64,000 bases of DNA. Source: Vibrio kanaloae. GTDB taxonomy: Bacteria; Pseudomonadota; Gammaproteobacteria; Enterobacterales; Vibrionaceae. The stretch's first letter is position 1, and the number at the start of each line of letters is the position of its first letter. The notes under the pieces were generated by a model that made no database searches, was not told the origin of the DNA, and worked only from the letters and a program-made list of their open reading frames with translations. The stretch is taken from positions 1,798,001-1,862,000 of the forward strand of contig NZ_AP025497.1 of assembly GCF_024347535.1 (NCBI RefSeq), read 5' to 3'. Position numbers and translations under genes: made by a program. Positions 27,024 through 35,286 of the stretch are shown here, in pieces.

Positions 27024-30000
27024 TTAAAGAATTTTTGCGAGCGCTTGTAATGGGTGGGCAAGCTTCTCACCCTCAAAACGCTTCACTTGGCTTCGGCAGG
27101 AATACCCCGTCACTAAGCAACGCTCTTTCGGTAAGTCTTGGATCCTTGGCTTCCAACTTAGACCGTATATGTCTTTCGACATTTGTAGCTTATCGACTTC
27201 GTGCCCGAAGGTGCCCGCCATACCACAGCAACCGACAGGAACGCTGGTAAGTGCAGCGCCAAAGTGTTTGAAGATAGCGCCCCACTCTTTTTCAGCATTC
27301 GGCATTTTGGTTTTCTCAGTACAGTGGGCGAACAAGTACCACATTTCCTCACTTGTAGAACGCGCTTCAAAGTCACCGAGCGATGGCATTAACCATTCAT
27401 GCACAGTAAGCACATCAAAGTCGCCGCGCTTATCACCTAAGATCTCGACGTATTCATCGCGGTAACAAAGCACAAGAGCAGGATCGACACCCACTAAAGG
27501 AATACCAATATCCGCCACCATCGACAAGAAATCAGACGTCGATTTGGCTTCACGAGCAAAACGACTTAAGAAGCCTTTGATGTGCAGTGCTTTACCATTT
27601 GGCTTAAACGGCAGTAATACTGGAGTTTTACCAAGCTTTTGAGCCAGAGTGACGAAGTCTTCAATCACCTCTGCATCATAGAAGCTGGTAAACGGGTCTT
27701 GAACGATGAGCACATGCTGTTTCTTCTGTTCAGAAGACAAGCCTTCTAAATACTGTAGGTCGAAGAGTTGCAGCTTTTTACTTGCCAGACGACTTTTTAG
27801 CGTAGGCACAGACATCAGCGGTGCATCAACATAACCGACCGTTTTAGCTGTTGCCGTTTGGATCCACTTTTGACCCAATGTAGCGTTGACTACTTTTGGC
27901 GCTTTCGCCATCAGCGGCAGCATGGTTTCAATATTGGCGACTAAATAGTCTTTTGCTGGGCGCTGGTAACGCGAGTAGTAGATGTTTAAGAATCGAGAAC
28001 GGAAACTTGGAACATCGACTTTAATCGGACATTGACTCGCACACGCTTTACACGCCAAACAACCGTTCATCGCTTCATAAACTTCATGCGAGAAGTCGTA
28101 CTCATGACGTTTGTTCATCGTGTTACGAACACGTTCCACCATGGTTTTAACCGGAGTATTGTCCTTCAGCGCTTCTTGCTCTAAATCAAGAATATCGACG
28201 CCTTGCTCCGTCAGCTGACGCAACCATTCTCTCACGAGGCCTGCACGGCCTTTTGGTGAGTGACGACGGTCTGCCGTGACTTTCATCGAAGGACACATTG
28301 GCGAGCTCGTATCGTAGTTGAAACACAAACCGTTACCGTTACACTCCATCGCTTGCTTAAAGCTATCACGAACTTGTACGTCAATCTGACGATCATAAAA
28401 GCCACGTTTGGTATCAGTCACTTTTACCAATTCAGCATCACTGTCTAATGGCGTACAGATCTTGCCCGGGTTCATCTTGTTGTGTGGGTCGAATGCGGCT
28501 TTAACACGTCTTAATTCGGTAAACAGCTCTTCACCAAAGAAGTCAGGACCATATTCAGAACGAAAGCCTTTACCGTGTTCACCCCACATTAAGCCGCCGT
28601 ATTTCGCCACCAGCTTAACCACTTCATCAGAAACTTCGTGCATCAATGCTTCTTGCATCGGGTCACACAAATCTAAAGCAGGGCGAACGTGCAGTACGCC
28701 CGCGTCAACGTGACCAAACATGCCGTAGTTCAGCTCTTTTGAATCGAGTAACACTCTAAATTCAGAGATAAAATCCGCCAAGTTTTCCGGTGGTACACAG
28801 GTATCTTCAGCAAAAGCGACCGGCTTAGCTCGACCTTTTGCTGCACCTAATAGACCCACCGCTTTTTTACGCATGTTGTAGATTCGGCCAATGCTCGCTA
28901 AGTCGCTGCACACTTGGTAGCCAATCACACCCGCGTCTTCGGTTTCTACCATGGTTTCAAGTTGTGCAGTCAGCGCTTGAACTTGTTGTTCAACTTCCGC
29001 TTCATCTTGGCCAGCAAACTCAACCATGTTGATGCCAAGCATCTCTTTATTTGGCACATCCATCAGCAGGTCGCTCACGGTGTGCCAAACAATATCTTGC
29101 TTCGCAAGATTCAATACTCTTGAATCAACGGTTTCAACAGACAGTGCTTTCGCTTCAACCATGAACGGCGCATTACGCAACGCAGAGTCAAACGTGTTGT
29201 ATTTCACGTTAACCAGTGTTCGAGCTTTTGGAATTGGCGTTAAATTTAGTTTTGCTTCAGTAATGAATGCGAGTGAACCTTCGGCACCGCATAAAACGCG
29301 AGTCAGGTCAAAGCTGTCATCTTGTTCGTTGATTGCATTCTTTAGATCATAGCCTGTTAAAAAGCGATTCAACGGGGGGAATTTATTTAGGATTTGAGCA
29401 CGTTTTTTACGACAAACAGCCTCAGTCACCGCAAGTGCATGGTGAGCAAATTCACCCTCAACGGGTAAGCCGTTTGATAAATCAGATTCTAGACATGAAC
29501 CATCTGCGAACACTGCTTGCAGCGACAACACATGATCAGAGGTTTTCCCGTACTTGAGTGACCCTTGGCCAGAGGCATCGGTATTAACCATGCCACCTAT
29601 AGTTGCTCGGTTACTCGTTGAAAGATCTGGAGAAAAAAAGTAACCGTAGGGACGCACAGCATCGTTCAATTGGTCTTTAACGACGCCAGACTGAACTCTT
29701 ACCCAGCCTTCGTTTTCGTTAATCTCAAGAACCTTATTCATATATCGTGATAGGTCAACCACCACGCCTTTTGTTAATGACTGTCCGTTTGTGCCAGTAC
29801 CACCGCCGCGAGGAGAAAAAGTCACTCGTTCGTAAGCGGATTTAGAACCTACTTTGCCGATCAATGCAACGTCGTGCGTTGTCTTAGGAAGAATGACAGC
29901 CTGTGGCAATTGCTGATAGACACTGTTATCAGTCGCCGCGGCCAAACGGCTAGAATATTGAGATTCAATGTCGCCAGTAAAGCCCACTGTTTTTAAATCA

Positions 30001-30059
30001 TCTAAAAAGCGTACGACTACTGGGTCCACATCAGCATTGAGTTGAAGTCTTGGTAACAT
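27024..30059 (-). CDS. ydiJ: FAD/4Fe-4S D-2-hydroxyglutarate dehydrogenase-like protein
   Basis: 1011 residues, collinear with E. coli YdiJ (1018), reported as a D-2-hydroxyglutarate dehydrogenase. N-terminal half: FAD-binding PCMH domain (PRGGGTGTNGQSLTKG) and the FAD-linked oxidase C-terminal domain. C-terminal half: a cysteine cluster CNGNGLCFNYDTSSPMCPS, a ferredoxin-like CLACKACASQCPIKVDVP, and a CCG-type domain (VPVGCCGMAGTFGHE) as in GlpC and heterodisulfide reductases. It oxidises a 2-hydroxy acid, probably the side product of SerA or of lysine metabolism, and passes electrons through Fe-S clusters. Single gene; terminator at 26993. Confidence 0.92.
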   Translation of the reverse strand: MLPRLQLNADVDPVVVRFLDDLKTVGFTGDIESQYSSRLAAATDNSVYQQLPQAVILPKTTHDVALIGKVGSKSAYERVTFSPRGGGTGTNGQSLTKGVVVDLSRYMNKVLEINENEGWVRVQSGVVKDQLNDAVRPYGYFFSPDLSTSNRATIGGMVNTDASGQGSLKYGKTSDHVLSLQAVFADGSCLESDLSNGLPVEGEFAHHALAVTEAVCRKKRAQILNKFPPLNRFLTGYDLKNAINEQDDSFDLTRVLCGAEGSLAFITEAKLNLTPIPKARTLVNVKYNTFDSALRNAPFMVEAKALSVETVDSRVLNLAKQDIVWHTVSDLLMDVPNKEMLGINMVEFAGQDEAEVEQQVQALTAQLETMVETEDAGVIGYQVCSDLASIGRIYNMRKKAVGLLGAAKGRAKPVAFAEDTCVPPENLADFISEFRVLLDSKELNYGMFGHVDAGVLHVRPALDLCDPMQEALMHEVSDEVVKLVAKYGGLMWGEHGKGFRSEYGPDFFGEELFTELRRVKAAFDPHNKMNPGKICTPLDSDAELVKVTDTKRGFYDRQIDVQVRDSFKQAMECNGNGLCFNYDTSSPMCPSMKVTADRRHSPKGRAGLVREWLRQLTEQGVDILDLEQEALKDNTPVKTMVERVRNTMNKRHEYDFSHEVYEAMNGCLACKACASQCPIKVDVPSFRSRFLNIYYSRYQRPAKDYLVANIETMLPLMAKAPKVVNATLGQKWIQTATAKTVGYVDAPLMSVPTLKSRLASKKLQLFDLQYLEGLSSEQKKQHVLIVQDPFTSFYDAEVIEDFVTLAQKLGKTPVLLPFKPNGKALHIKGFLSRFAREAKSTSDFLSMVADIGIPLVGVDPALVLCYRDEYVEILGDKRGDFDVLTVHEWLMPSLGDFEARSTSEEMWYLFAHCTEKTKMPNAEKEWGAIFKHFGAALTSVPVGCCGMAGTFGHEVDKLQMSKDIYGLSWKPRIQDLPKERCLVTGYSCRSQVKRFEGEKLAHPLQALAKIL

Positions 30060-30279
30060 TTGCTTCCTGCCCCTACTTCGCTGATCCTATCAGCATTGGG
30101 TTATTTGAGATTTTAGTAATTTTCTTTGAATTTCGTCACTTTACTACTATTAAGATCATATAAAAAGGTGCTCAAATAAGAATCTCAGTGCAAGAATAGA
30201 GAAATAATCACTTTTGTCTTAATTCAGTAGTAATATATTGAATAACATTTTGTTTAAGGCACTTCACGAGCACATCACA

Positions 30280-30963
30280 ATGAAAAAAAACAAAACAGTC
30301 ACAACTGAAGATATTCTTCTTAAGCTATGCCAATCAGTCTCCAGCGTACTCACTTCAGCGACGGCTTCTCAAGTGTCCTATTCAGCCATGGTTCAAAAAA
30401 TCAATAAAACGAGTTTGAAACCTGACTTCGGCTGTTTCGTCTTATTTGACGGTGGTTTTTCCGGTCTTGTTGTTATCAATTTTACGTCAAAAGCGGCATT
30501 AGAGATCTATGCCAATTATATGCGTAACATGGGGATGCCTGAAGAAGAACTTGCTGTTCTCCATACTTCGGACGAAGTTGGTGATGTATTGGGAGAATTA
30601 ATGAATCAATTAGTCGGCGACTTTACGAATAAAATCCGTAAAGAACTGCAAACTAACATCACGCAGAACCAACCTAAAATGCTGGCGCTTAACAAGCAAG
30701 TTAACCTTTCTGTAGACACCAACCTAGATCGTCCACAAGCGCGCCGTGTAACTTTCTCAACCGAAAAGAACAATATTTTCTATCTTGAATTAGCCATGGA
30801 TAAGACAGAATTCATCCAATTGGAAGAATTTGAAATCGCTGAGGACGAATGTCCAGATAGCATTCTTGAAACTACTCAGAAAAATATGCAAGGAGCAAAC
30901 AAATCCACTCAAAGCTCAGGCAACGATTCTGCAGCGGATCTACTCGATGAACTCGGGATCTAA
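30280..30963 (+). CDS. DUF3334 family protein (CheX-like)
   Basis: 227 residues from ATG 30280 (MKKNKTVTTEDILLKL); an upstream in-frame TTG at 30238 is unlikely. It matches DUF3334, a Vibrio/Shewanella-type family that resembles the CheX/CheC phosphatase fold: a segment with a conserved acidic helix, VGDVLGELMNQLVGDFTNKI, is similar to the E-x2-N signature of that fold. No membrane segment. A link to chemotaxis or signalling would be inference. The C-terminal 30 residues are low-complexity and end in DLLDELGI. Strong terminator at 31003. Confidence 0.78.
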   Translation: MKKNKTVTTEDILLKLCQSVSSVLTSATASQVSYSAMVQKINKTSLKPDFGCFVLFDGGFSGLVVINFTSKAALEIYANYMRNMGMPEEELAVLHTSDEVGDVLGELMNQLVGDFTNKIRKELQTNITQNQPKMLALNKQVNLSVDTNLDRPQARRVTFSTEKNNIFYLELAMDKTEFIQLEEFEIAEDECPDSILETTQKNMQGANKSTQSSGNDSAADLLDELGI

Positions 30964-31002
30964 TTCCACAAAGCCCTAGTCGTTCTGATAAATAACCTCA
31001 CT

Positions 31003-31040
31003 AACGCCATCAATACGCTGATGGCGTTTTTATTTTTCAA
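31003..31040 (+). terminator. Terminator of the DUF3334 gene
   Basis: AACGCCATCA and TGATGGCGTT, 10 perfect pairs around a 6-base loop, followed by TTTATTTTT. Confidence 0.88.
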
Positions 31041-31166
31041 AAACAACTTTACCTCTACTTCACAACCAGACCTATAGGTTTATATGTGAGTTTTAACTTT
31101 CTGTTGCCTGTCAAAACATGTAAAATGTCGGACTTTTAAAAATTTGCGGTAATGATTAAGTAGTCG

Positions 31167-31856
31167 ATGGATAAGAAAAAAGCCCTAAAGAAAATTGCCA
31201 AGTGTCTTGAGCTTGGAAATTCTGCGAACGTCAATGAAGCTGCCAATGCGATAAAAATGGCGCACAGCTTGATGCTGAAATATGGTCTCGAAAAAGACGA
31301 TATTGAATTTATCAAGATGGGAAAAACTCAATCCAGTCATCTGTTACCTGCAAATATCAGCTCTACACTGCTGCGTGTTATTCGTGGTATCAACACCAAA
31401 TTTGGTGTTGAAGCCGTGTTACTGAATCACAAAGGCCTCAAGCGTGTTGAGTTCATTGGTGAAGCCGATCGCGCTATCTTCGCAGCTTTTGCGTTTGATA
31501 TTGTTTACCGAGAACTGAATGAGCACACGGGCCAATTTAGAAATAGCTTCGCTGGCTCAGGAACCGGGTCATTAGAGGTTACACGTCGTGTGAACTCGTT
31601 TGTTTCAGGTTGGGTTGAAGGAGCGCTTGAGAAGCTACCTACTATTACCCCCGACGATGAATCAAACAACAAGATCAATAACTACATTGATAAAGAATTC
31701 AAAAATATCGACCGCGAAACTTTTAAGCAACAACTGAGAGAAGCGATGAAAAACCTCACCGCAGATTATGAAGTTGGCTTGAAGAAAGGTCGTAAATTGT
31801 CTGTAAATCGACCAGTTTCCGGTGCTCAGACACCTAAAAAGATCACTAAATCGTAG
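31167..31856 (+). CDS. DUF2786 domain-containing protein
   Basis: 229 residues; the N-terminal ~40 residues (KALKKIAKCLELGNSANVNEAANAIKMAHSLMLKYGL) are the helical DUF2786 domain, followed by a mixed domain with AIFAAFAFDIVYRELN. Family members occur singly or near phage and plasmid genes; no biochemical role is established. The start ATG 31167 has only a weak site. It is followed 112 bases later by the OmpA-like lipoprotein gene, so weak coupling is possible. No sign of transfer in base composition. Confidence 0.78.
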   Translation: MDKKKALKKIAKCLELGNSANVNEAANAIKMAHSLMLKYGLEKDDIEFIKMGKTQSSHLLPANISSTLLRVIRGINTKFGVEAVLLNHKGLKRVEFIGEADRAIFAAFAFDIVYRELNEHTGQFRNSFAGSGTGSLEVTRRVNSFVSGWVEGALEKLPTITPDDESNNKINNYIDKEFKNIDRETFKQQLREAMKNLTADYEVGLKKGRKLSVNRPVSGAQTPKKITKS

Positions 31857-31968
31857 AGCGGCTTTACATTACCTCAACGTATTGATAAAAACACCAATAG
31901 TATTTACAGAACTATGGTTGTCATTCACATCCATTCGTTTGACAGAGGTACATAATGGAGAAAGTACG

Positions 31969-32637
31969 TTGAAAAAAATCACTCTAGCCCTGGCGCTTAC
32001 TGTCGCCTTAACAGGTTGTCAGGCAACGCAACGTCAAAACGCGACAACTGGCGAGTCTGAGACTAACTCAGCAACTCAAGGCGCCCTAATCGGTGCTATC
32101 GCAGGAGCCGTTGCAGGAGCTGTTACCGGTGACGATTCTAAAGATCGCCGCAAGCGGGCTTTAATTGGTGCTGCAGGCGGAGCTGCCGTTGGCGGAAGTG
32201 TTGGTTACTACTTTGACCAACAAGAAGCCGCACTTCGTGAAGAGCTAATGAACTCAGGAGTTCAAGTACAGCGTGTAGGTGAGAACCAACTTCTACTCCG
32301 TCTAGAGAACGGCATCGGTTTTGATTCCAGTTCTTACGCTTTGCAGTCTAGCATTCACAACACGCTGCGCGGCGTCGCTCGCATCTTAGTTGAATACCCA
32401 GACACTAGCCTAGTAATTGAAGGTCACACTGACAGCACTGGCAGTGAATCGACTAACCAAATACTTTCCGAGCGTCGCGCAGAATCCGTTCGTTCATTCT
32501 TGGTCTCTCAAAATGTAGCGACAGGTCGTTCTATTGCTCGTGGTAACGGTGAGCGCTACCCTCTTTGTGACAACAAAACCTCTCAAGGTCGTGCTTGTAA
32601 CCGTCGCGTAGAAATTCAAATCTTGCCACTTAAGTAG
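31969..32637 (+). CDS. OmpA-family lipoprotein with glycine zipper
   Basis: Outer-membrane lipoprotein of 222 residues. Start is TTG 31969 (MKKITLALALTVALTGC), eight bases after GGAG; the lipobox LTGC puts the lipidated cysteine at residue 17. Residues ~40-80 form a glycine-zipper segment (GALIGAIAGAVAGAVTG, then GAAGGAAVGGSVGYY). The C-terminal ~110 residues form an OmpA/MotB peptidoglycan-binding domain with VIEGHTDSTGSESTN and LSERRAESVRSFL. This layout matches YiaD-like proteins that link the outer membrane to the cell wall. No Asp at residue +2 for inner-membrane retention (QAT follows the Cys), so outer-membrane sorting fits. Confidence 0.88.
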   Translation: MKKITLALALTVALTGCQATQRQNATTGESETNSATQGALIGAIAGAVAGAVTGDDSKDRRKRALIGAAGGAAVGGSVGYYFDQQEAALREELMNSGVQVQRVGENQLLLRLENGIGFDSSSYALQSSIHNTLRGVARILVEYPDTSLVIEGHTDSTGSESTNQILSERRAESVRSFLVSQNVATGRSIARGNGERYPLCDNKTSQGRACNRRVEIQILPLK

Positions 32638-32757
32638 CACGATTAAGCCCAGCTCGTCTTTATCTATTGAATTAACCATTATATAGTTTAGTTGCTTGTC
32701 AGTCGTGTTACTTATTCAAAGTAATACGACTAACCAACAATCATAAATGTATTCATA

Positions 32758-33879
32758 TTGAACTATCGACTCTGGGCTTTTTACGAGACTTATCTTTTGC
32801 TTACCTTATCCAACTTGCTGCCGTCGTCATTTCTTAGAACTCTATTTCTAGCCCTCATCTTTTCCACGATACAGTTATCAATCACACATTTCGTTTATGC
32901 TGAAAGGAGTAGTGAGTTGTTACTAGAATCACAACCTCAAGATCCAGTATCTCAATACCAGTTAGCTCAAGCTTATGAGTCGGGGATCGACCTCCCTCTT
33001 AGCACCAGCGACGCATTTTATTGGTATACGCAATCAGCAGATAATGGCAATTCAGATGCGCAATTTAGATTGGGAGAGTTGTACTTAGCAGGTACAGGCG
33101 TAGAACAAAACAACAAGCTTGCTCTGAAATGGTTAATCAAAGCAGCGCTGCAAGGTAACCAACGAGCGCCAATCGAAATCGCCAAACTCTACGAGTCCTC
33201 ACTTGAGAAAGCACAACTCCAACCATTAGATGCTGCACTGATATGGTATGAAGCAGCCTTACCAGACAATCCTGACGCACAAGATGGATACAACCGGGTT
33301 CTGGAAGCACAATTCAACCAACAACGCGCAAAGCAGATTTCTTCGATTGAGAAGCTCAATGACAGCATCGACTCTGAAATAGACACCAGTCAGGGGTTAT
33401 CTCAGCAAGTACAATCTAACCAAGCCTCACGCTCTAACCTCTCCAGTTCTAACCAAACGAATTCAGACTATCTGATTGGCACAACCTTAGCCGTGTTGAT
33501 TTCAATTATCAGCATCATTGCGACGTTCGTTATCTCAAGAAAAAGACAAGCTCTAAAGTCGGGTGATTCGCGACTGCAACAACAATCATTTGAAGCGCGG
33601 CTTAGCTCGAAGGACCTGACGATTAAGCAGCAAAAAAGACAACTGCACGCAATGCTTACTGAACTAAAGAAACAGAAAAATTCAAAGGACATACAAAAAA
33701 TACAAGTGGCTTGCGCTTTATTCGGATATACACCGAACTCTATTCCTGAACAGAGAAGTGTAAAAACTAGATACAAACAACTATCAAAAATATACCATCC
33801 TGACGCTAGCGGGTGCGACGAAGAAATGAAACGCTTGAACAATGCACTAAAAACCCTACTACAAAATGTTACAAAATAG
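32758..33879 (+). CDS. Sel1-repeat membrane protein with C-terminal J domain
   Basis: About 373 residues from TTG 32758; no ATG exists upstream of residue 299 and the exact start is uncertain (any TTG before the signal peptide would do). Order: signal peptide ending near FVYAERSS (~49), Sel1/TPR-like repeats ~62-170 (DAFYWYTQSADNGNSDAQ, LALKWLIKAALQGN), a Ser/Gln/Asn-rich linker, one membrane segment 238-260, a charged coiled-coil-like region, and a J-domain helix III motif with HPD at 347-349 plus MKRLNNALKTLL. The topology implies periplasmic repeats and a cytoplasmic J domain that could recruit DnaK. An AAGGAG followed by TTG at 32917 would make a version lacking the signal peptide, but the conserved-looking hydrophobic start argues against it. 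Confidence 0.75.
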   Translation: MNYRLWAFYETYLLLTLSNLLPSSFLRTLFLALIFSTIQLSITHFVYAERSSELLLESQPQDPVSQYQLAQAYESGIDLPLSTSDAFYWYTQSADNGNSDAQFRLGELYLAGTGVEQNNKLALKWLIKAALQGNQRAPIEIAKLYESSLEKAQLQPLDAALIWYEAALPDNPDAQDGYNRVLEAQFNQQRAKQISSIEKLNDSIDSEIDTSQGLSQQVQSNQASRSNLSSSNQTNSDYLIGTTLAVLISIISIIATFVISRKRQALKSGDSRLQQQSFEARLSSKDLTIKQQKRQLHAMLTELKKQKNSKDIQKIQVACALFGYTPNSIPEQRSVKTRYKQLSKIYHPDASGCDEEMKRLNNALKTLLQNVTK

Positions 33880-34018
33880 TAAAAAAGAACACTAATCAAA
33901 TTTACAAAGTCACAAATATACCGATTTTATTAGTGTGGCAATCGATCCCCCTCTCAAAAACAGGTAACAAACTATTAACTAATAGGTCTTACTTGTGTCA
34001 TAATTTGCGCCGAAAATA

Positions 34019-34037
34019 CACCTGGCGTATACAGGTG
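34019..34037. promoter_or_regulatory. Small inverted repeat before the Cys-rich gene
   Basis: CACCTG and CAGGTG around 7 bases (GCGTATA), just before the AGGAGA site of the gene at 34048. The right part, TATACAGGTG, recurs at 34338 and, inverted, at 34381. Confidence 0.45.
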
Positions 34038-34047
34038 AGGAGAGAAT

Positions 34048-34236
34048 ATGTTCACAATAGAAGGCGTTTGTGATTGGTGCAAAAAGCCAAGCCTAGTAAA
34101 AAAGCACGACTACCTAGATGGTAAGTGTCATCATGCATGTAAAGAGTGCAATGATATTGCAACCATTGATGTTCGCCAATTCAATATTGGTGAAATGGAA
34201 ATGAGAGCGAAACTCTCCCAAGCGACACTGAGATAA
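34048..34236 (+). CDS. Small Cys-rich (zinc-ribbon-like) protein
   Basis: 62 residues starting MFTIEGVCDWCKK. Five cysteines (8, 11, 27, 31, 34) plus H28 and H29 form a CxxC-x15-CHHxC-x2-C pattern that could hold one zinc ion. A strong AGGAGA site seven bases upstream, a full-length open frame and a strong terminator directly after support a real gene. No family is recognised; small zinc ribbons of this size often bind nucleic acid or other proteins. An inverted repeat with LexA-like half sites lies in its leader. Confidence 0.78.
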   Translation: MFTIEGVCDWCKKPSLVKKHDYLDGKCHHACKECNDIATIDVRQFNIGEMEMRAKLSQATLR

Positions 34237-34257
34237 GTAACACCTCTGAAATATAAG

Positions 34258-34279
34258 AAAGCGCCTAAGGCGCTTTTTT
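34258..34279 (+). terminator. Terminator of the Cys-rich gene
   Basis: AAAGCGCC and GGCGCTTT around a 3-base loop with a T7 run. Confidence 0.88.
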
Positions 34280-34300
34280 TGTGCCTGCGGTTTTAGACCT

Positions 34301-34338
34301 TCTCTCTTCTCTCTTCTCTCTTCTCTCTTCTCTCTTCT
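34301..34338. repeat. Heptamer tandem repeat (TCTCTCT)n
   Basis: 5.4 perfect copies of the 7-base unit TCTCTCT, in the gap between the small Cys-rich gene and the SulA-like gene, ending where the 18-bp inverted repeat begins. Confidence 0.9.
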
Positions 34339-34390
34339 ATACAGGTGTATACAGTACTTTTCTGTCAAAACCACTGTATACACCTGTATA
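34338..34390. repeat. 18-bp perfect inverted repeat with TATACAGGTG words
   Basis: TATACAGGTGTATACAGT (34338-34355) and its exact reverse complement (34373-34390) flank a 17-base spacer. It could be a hairpin in RNA or DNA, or paired binding sites. Each arm contains GTGTATACAG, which is similar to a LexA half site. Confidence 0.75.
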
Positions 34391-34551
34391 AAGCTCACAT
34401 TTTTTTCAACTTATGAGACAAGACAGCAAATTCATTCGAATTTAATTTATCTAATAATTTCAATAGTTTAATCATATTCCATCCACAATTCTAAACAGAA
34501 TCGTCCAATAATCCCGCAAAAAACGCTTGATCTTATAAGCAATCAAAACTA

Positions 34552-34567
34552 CTGTATACACATACAG
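34552..34567. promoter_or_regulatory. LexA (SOS) box
   Basis: CTGTATACACATACAG matches the gammaproteobacterial LexA consensus CTG-N10-CAG, with the AT-rich alternating core, 21 bases before the ATG of the SulA-like gene. Confidence 0.75.
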
Positions 34568-34588
34568 CATGTATATAAGGACAGCAAA

Positions 34589-34996
34589 ATGATTCAAGCA
34601 CACGTTAAAGCACAACACTCTAGCCCGCTAGTTCACTGCGCATTTACATCAGTTTCTCGTAAAAGCAAAAATTCAAACGAGGAAGCGTTGTTTGCAAGAA
34701 TGGCGTTGCTGTCCAATCAACATCAGTGGTTACTGTTTACCGCTCAAACACCAAGACCATCAGCTAAACAGCTTAAGCAACATAATGTTTGCTGCGACCG
34801 CGTTATTCATATGAAAGCCTCTCATCAAATGACTGAGGTAGAAACTGTTGAGAAAGCAATCCGTTCTAAGAATGCGAGCGCGATTGTTGCAAGTGCATCG
34901 ATTGACCAGTTCAGCCAACAGTACCTAAGAACACTAGGGTTACGCTTTCAATGTGAAGTCTTCTTTATGGATGCAAATTCAGAGCGTATTCACTAA
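34589..34996 (+). CDS. sulA: SulA-like SOS cell-division inhibitor
   Basis: 135 residues starting at an ATG eight bases after AAGGA. The central part (QWLLFTAQTPRPSAKQL, VIHMKASHQMTEVETVEKAI, RSKNASAIVAS) follows the pattern of SulA and related RecA-like proteins: a W-L strand, an acidic VE helix and an RxxNxSxIV strand. E. coli SulA (169 residues) binds FtsZ and halts division after DNA damage. The LexA box in its promoter strongly supports the assignment. The symbol rests on both lines; sequence similarity alone is moderate. A very stable terminator follows at 35103. Confidence 0.68.
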   Translation: MIQAHVKAQHSSPLVHCAFTSVSRKSKNSNEEALFARMALLSNQHQWLLFTAQTPRPSAKQLKQHNVCCDRVIHMKASHQMTEVETVEKAIRSKNASAIVASASIDQFSQQYLRTLGLRFQCEVFFMDANSERIH

Positions 34997-35102
34997 GAGC
35001 GTATTCACTAAACCACCTTGCTTAGCCTTTTAGCTAGCAAACATAGCTTAACCTTTGAGCTCACAAACATAGAGCCAAAACAAAGTCCAAATATACTGCC
35101 TT

Positions 35103-35158
35103 CCCCGCCCTACAATTCGCCAATTTTTTAGCGGATTGTTAGGCGGGGGTTTTTATTT
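35103..35158 (+). terminator. Strong terminator after the SulA-like gene
   Basis: CCCCGCC and GGCGGGG form the base of a long, slightly imperfect stem (CTA, CAAT and CGC continuing inward), followed by GTTTTTATTT. Confidence 0.85.
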
Positions 35159-35171
35159 AAACAACAGACTT

Positions 35172-35185
35172 AGCAATCGTTTGCT
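35172..35185. promoter_or_regulatory. PurR operator upstream of purC
   Basis: AGCAATCGTTTGCT fits the PurR consensus (GCAAACGTTTGC core, one mismatch) and lies ~30 bases upstream of the TATAAT at 35215. Purine-dependent repression of purC is the expected role. Confidence 0.65.
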
Positions 35186-35214
35186 TTTTCTCTGGAAGCA
35201 AATAGTAGATTGGG

Positions 35215-35220
35215 TATAAT
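35215..35220 (+). promoter_or_regulatory. -10 box of purC
   Basis: Consensus TATAAT about 65 bases before the purC ATG; no strong -35 is visible at the usual spacing. Confidence 0.5.
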
Positions 35221-35286
35221 GCCCGTCTAATCATGTGCACACCGCACTTCTCTGTATGACGTTTGATAAAAGATAGGAATGTCTAA

